DNA of 64,000 nt, from contig JAWWAY010000015.1 in assembly GCA_033721235.1 (NCBI GenBank), positions 10,352 to 74,351 on the forward strand, read 5' to 3'. This DNA is from UBA5078 sp033721235. Lineage in GTDB: Bacteria > Pseudomonadota > Gammaproteobacteria > Pseudomonadales > Pseudohongiellaceae. The notes beneath the pieces were generated by a model. It saw nothing but the letters and a program-made list of their open reading frames with translations, was not told the DNA's origin and did no database searches. A program made the translations under genes and the position numbers. Every line of letters starts with the position of its first letter. Position 1 is the first letter of the stretch. Shown in pieces: positions 61,840 to 64,000 of this stretch.

Positions 61840-61854
61840 GCTTCGCGGCTTAGC
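61835..61854. terminator. Small hairpin over two stop codons
   Basis: GCTAAGC (61835-61841) pairs with GCTTAGC (61848-61854) around TTCGCG. It covers the end of the enoyl-CoA hydratase-like gene and the last codons of the convergent J-domain gene. It has no T-run; it may separate the two transcripts. Confidence 0.4.
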
Positions 61855-62602
61855 GCAACAAGTAATCTCTCGCTGCGTTTATGCGTTGAGCAAGATAGTC
61901 TGAGCCACCGCGATCAGGATGCATTTTTTGCATCAGTTTGCGGTGGGCTTTGACTATCTCATCTCTACTCGCTCCGTCATGCAGCCCCAGAATTTCCAAC
62001 GCTAAAGACTCCGTCATAGGAGCCTCACTATCGCTTGATGCACGACCCGCATCCTCTTGCGAAGCGCGCCCGCCACGCCATGAGGCATGGGTACGATCTA
62101 GATAGGCCTCCAGAACCTGACAGGAATCCGAGTCCTCATCACACTCCTCAAGTAGCATCATAAGTTCGTCGATACTTAAAGAAGACAACCTGTCCCCTTT
62201 GAACTGCCCCAGCAAAACCTCGCCATCCATCACGCCCGTTTCGTGATCTAAGGTCATGCTCAGAAATTTTGTTCGTATCACAGAATTGCCTTGCTCCGAT
62301 GCCGAACCGTAAGCACTTGATGCCTGGCGTTTTCTGAAAGCCTGAAGAAAGGGCAGAAAACGAAGCAATAGGGGCAAGTTTCGCAGTAGAAAAGTTGCAG
62401 CCACCATTATTGGTGCCAAGATAAACTGCACAGGCAGGCGCCCCAAGACGATGAGCCCCACGACCACTACAACAACGATAACCAGAAGCAAAAGCATATT
62501 GAACTGCTTTTGATTAAGTGAATAACGTATTGCGAATTTTCTCAAGCCTATATAGGCAAGCACAGGCAGCGCTAAGAGAATAATGAATCTAAACAGAAAC
62601 AC
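61850..62602 (-). CDS. Membrane protein with C-terminal J domain (Pam18/TIM14-like)
   Basis: A 250-residue inner-membrane protein. Hydrophobic helices lie at about 4-20, 35-55 and 58-76, then a linker with acidic, serine-rich stretches, and a J domain in the last 55 residues (LALEILGLHDGASRDEIVKA). The HPD motif that triggers DnaK ATPase is at 228-230, in MHPDRGGSDYLAQRINAARD, which has the Pam18/TIM14-type wording rather than classic DnaJ. It should recruit DnaK to the membrane. The gene follows the vWA gene by 33 bp on the same strand, so the two likely form an operon. Confidence 0.85.
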   Translation of the reverse strand: MFLFRFIILLALPVLAYIGLRKFAIRYSLNQKQFNMLLLLVIVVVVVVGLIVLGRLPVQFILAPIMVAATFLLRNLPLLLRFLPFLQAFRKRQASSAYGSASEQGNSVIRTKFLSMTLDHETGVMDGEVLLGQFKGDRLSSLSIDELMMLLEECDEDSDSCQVLEAYLDRTHASWRGGRASQEDAGRASSDSEAPMTESLALEILGLHDGASRDEIVKAHRKLMQKMHPDRGGSDYLAQRINAARDYLLR

Positions 62603-62635
62603 AGAGCAAAGCCTCTTCGTTAAGTATCAAGGCAC

Positions 62636-63373
62636 TCACGATGATTTCCCTTTCATCTGTTGAGTAAGCTTTAACACCGCTGCACCACCGCCATTATCAG
62701 CATAGGACTCTAACGCGGGCCATCCTCCAGTTGCATACACTGCCACCGCCTGCAGCAGTTCGCGCAAATGTTTTGCACTTGCACTATCGAACTGAAAGTA
62801 GGCCCCCTTAGACAGCTTAGCAAGTGACTGATACAGCTGCTTAGCATCGGGGTCATGGCCATCTTGAAAAAGGAATATGGGAATATTGAGCAAGCCGCAC
62901 TGACCTGCCAGCTGACGCAGCACTGGCTGATTCTCCTCTACAGCATCGCCAATATACACTAGGCAATGGAGACTCTTCTTGCGGTGCTCCTCCAAGGTAT
63001 GACGCAGCACTCTCTCTATCTGCGTTGTGCCAGCACGGCACTGAATTCCTGTCATCAGCTTCAACATGGCATCGGAGCTACGACACCAATTACTAATATA
63101 GAACTCTGCAAAACCTCGAAAGTAAGCAAGTTGAATTTCTAAGCTACCGGCAGAGTGAGCAGCGACAAACATATCCGCCTGCAAGCCCATAGCACTATCC
63201 CAAGCACTCTCTCGGCTCGCTGTCGCATCCAAGGCAAACAATAACCGTCCTCTCTCAGCGTTCACCGCAGGCAATCGCGACACTTGCTGCAAGAATGCCG
63301 ACACTTCGCTCTTGCTGGAAACCGCCTTCTGTTCCTGCGCGCGACTAACTGCTTTGCGTTTATCCCTAGACAT
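62636..63373 (-). CDS. von Willebrand A-like domain protein
   Basis: A 245-residue protein from ATG 63373; the frame opens at a TTG 14 codons earlier that seems less likely. A basic N-terminus (MSRDKRKAVSRAQEQK) precedes a vWA fold. A metal-binding MIDAS site can be assembled: Asp49-x-Thr51-x-Ser53 (LDATASRES), Thr116/117 (RAGTTQIERVL) and Asp143 (VYIGDAVEEN). No signal peptide or membrane helix is seen, so it is likely cytoplasmic, bound to its partner by the metal. It is the first gene of a pair with the J-domain protein. Function is unknown. Confidence 0.78.
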   Translation of the reverse strand: MSRDKRKAVSRAQEQKAVSSKSEVSAFLQQVSRLPAVNAERGRLLFALDATASRESAWDSAMGLQADMFVAAHSAGSLEIQLAYFRGFAEFYISNWCRSSDAMLKLMTGIQCRAGTTQIERVLRHTLEEHRKKSLHCLVYIGDAVEENQPVLRQLAGQCGLLNIPIFLFQDGHDPDAKQLYQSLAKLSKGAYFQFDSASAKHLRELLQAVAVYATGGWPALESYADNGGGAAVLKLTQQMKGKSS

Positions 63374-63526
63374 ACTATGAATTCTTTGTCGCCATGAAAC
63401 GAGCCAAAATGGCAATCCATTCGAAAGCCAAATACAAACGATGACAATAAGGGCAATTTAGCTAAGAGTAAAGAACTGGACAGTTCAATGCACATGAGGC
63501 CCCTAGCGACAGAGCAATTGCACAAT

Positions 63527-64000
63527 GCCCTACAGCGGAAACAATTCAAGCTGGCATTCGTGCTTAGAGGTGAATTTTTCAATCCCTGAGGCAGGATTTT
63601 TGGGCCTAGGCAAGGCGCAACGGAACGCAGGAAGGGAGCGTACAGACAGGTACGTGACCGACCGAGCATATGAGCAACGCCCCATCGCGGAAAAAATTCA
63701 AAACGGGCATTCGTTCGTAGAGATGATTTTTTCAATCCCTGAGGCAGGATTTTTGGGCCTAGGCAAGGCGCAACGGAACGCAGGAAGGGAGCGTACAGAT
63801 AGGTACGTGACCGACCGAGCAGATGAGCAACGCCCCATCGCGGAAAAAATTCAAAACGGGCATTCGTTCGTAGAGATGATTTTTTTCAATCCCTGAGGCA
63901 GGATTTTTGGGCCTAGGCAAGGCGCAACGGAACGCAGGAAGGGAGCGTACAGACAGGTACGTGACCGACCGAGCATATGAGCAACGCCCCATCGCGGAAA
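63527..64000. repeat. Tandem array of a 153-154 bp unit, running off the right edge
   Basis: Counting from AATCCCTGAG, units start at 63581, 63734 and 63888: 153 bp, 154 bp (one extra T before the third unit) and 113 bp up to the window end. Before them, 63527-63580 is a degenerate copy of the unit's last third, so the array began in mid-unit or has decayed there. Units 1 and 2 differ at only two bases (C/T at 63647/63800, T/G at 63669/63822); unit 3 matches unit 1 there. Each unit holds ATCCCTG-AGG-CAGGAT followed by Ts (63582-63601 and copies), a small hairpin with T-tail, and CGTAC-N6-GTACG. Because 153 is divisible by three, long frames stay open on both strands; I do not regard them as genes. 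The 153 bp before the array (63374-63526) holds nothing I can name. Confidence 0.9.

Noticed and set aside
63525..63896. A 123-residue open frame through the tandem repeat array
   Set aside because: The frame stays open because the unit is 153 bp (51 codons) long, and frames on the other strand are open for the same reason. No ribosome site or protein family supports it.
63527..64000. CRISPR array
   Set aside because: Units are contiguous 153-154 bp copies without unique spacers, and no cas gene is present.

Overview
The window reads as chromosomal DNA of a free-living, probably marine, gammaproteobacterium on the Pseudomonadales/Cellvibrionales side of the class. Evidence is gene content and gene order: clpB-pgeF-rluD-bamD-pilS-pilR-thiO, miaB-phoH-ybeY-corC-lptE-holA and proA-nadD-rsfS-rlmH-mrdA-rodA-rlpA-dacA-ybeD-lipB-lipA are orders I know from Pseudomonas, and the FabY-type ketoacyl synthase and DUF1820 protein point the same way. 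The species cannot be named from the sequence alone. About 64 protein genes were identified. No rRNA, tRNA, CRISPR array, insertion sequence or prophage was seen.

Layout. 1-10.1 kb: start of clpB (cut by the window edge), pgeF, rluD, bamD, gmhA, nadE, the PilS/PilR two-component pair and thiO. 10.3-14.1 kb: a TSUP permease and an envelope-type module (PhoQ-like kinase, PhoP-like regulator, PepSY protein, glycine-zipper protein). 14.4-19.8 kb: a membrane-anchored cold-shock-domain protein, slyX, an acyl desaturase preceded by a perfect inverted repeat, a TlpA-like thioredoxin, srkA, an aspartate aminotransferase of the Ic type and a DUF1820 gene. 20-25.6 kb: tRNA, ribosome and LPS biogenesis cluster miaB-phoH-ybeY-corC-lptE-holA, lacking the lnt and leuS genes expected between corC and lptE. 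25.6-35.3 kb: accessory block with fadE, DUF4404, an unrecognised gene, a six-helix membrane class III cyclase, a GST, a class V aminotransferase, an NSS-family transporter and a secreted cyclophilin.

35.4-45.7 kb: lipoate synthesis plus the rod-shape and peptidoglycan elongation cluster, ending with nadD and proA, all on the minus strand. 45.7-51.1 kb: a DUF523-DUF1722 protein (predicted tRNA desulfidase), a membrane protein of unknown role, a GIY-YIG protein, a metallo-beta-lactamase-fold hydrolase and the serine pair serA-serC. 51.2-57.2 kb: dinB, greB, a GlxA-type AraC regulator, DUF1244, a ribosome hibernation factor, an MltB-type transglycosylase, a PilZ protein and an M15 peptidase. 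57.5-63.4 kb: fabY, class I fumarase, an enoyl-CoA hydratase/isomerase, and a two-gene unit of a Pam18/TIM14-like J-domain membrane protein with a von Willebrand A protein. The right edge holds a tandem array of a 153-154 bp unit.

Themes: envelope building (bamD, gmhA, lptE, dacA, rlpA, rodA, mrdA, mltB, M15 peptidase), fatty acid metabolism (fabY, desaturase, fadE, enoyl-CoA hydratase/isomerase), and translation and RNA care (rluD, miaB, ybeY, rlmH, rsfS, hpf, greB, DUF523-DUF1722). Convergent genes are packed very tightly, several with stop codons 0-20 bp apart. The best candidates for something little described are the J-domain/vWA pair, the six-helix cyclase that has lost one catalytic residue, the membrane-tethered cold-shock protein and the tandem array at the right end. 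None of these amounts to proof of a new system from sequence alone.
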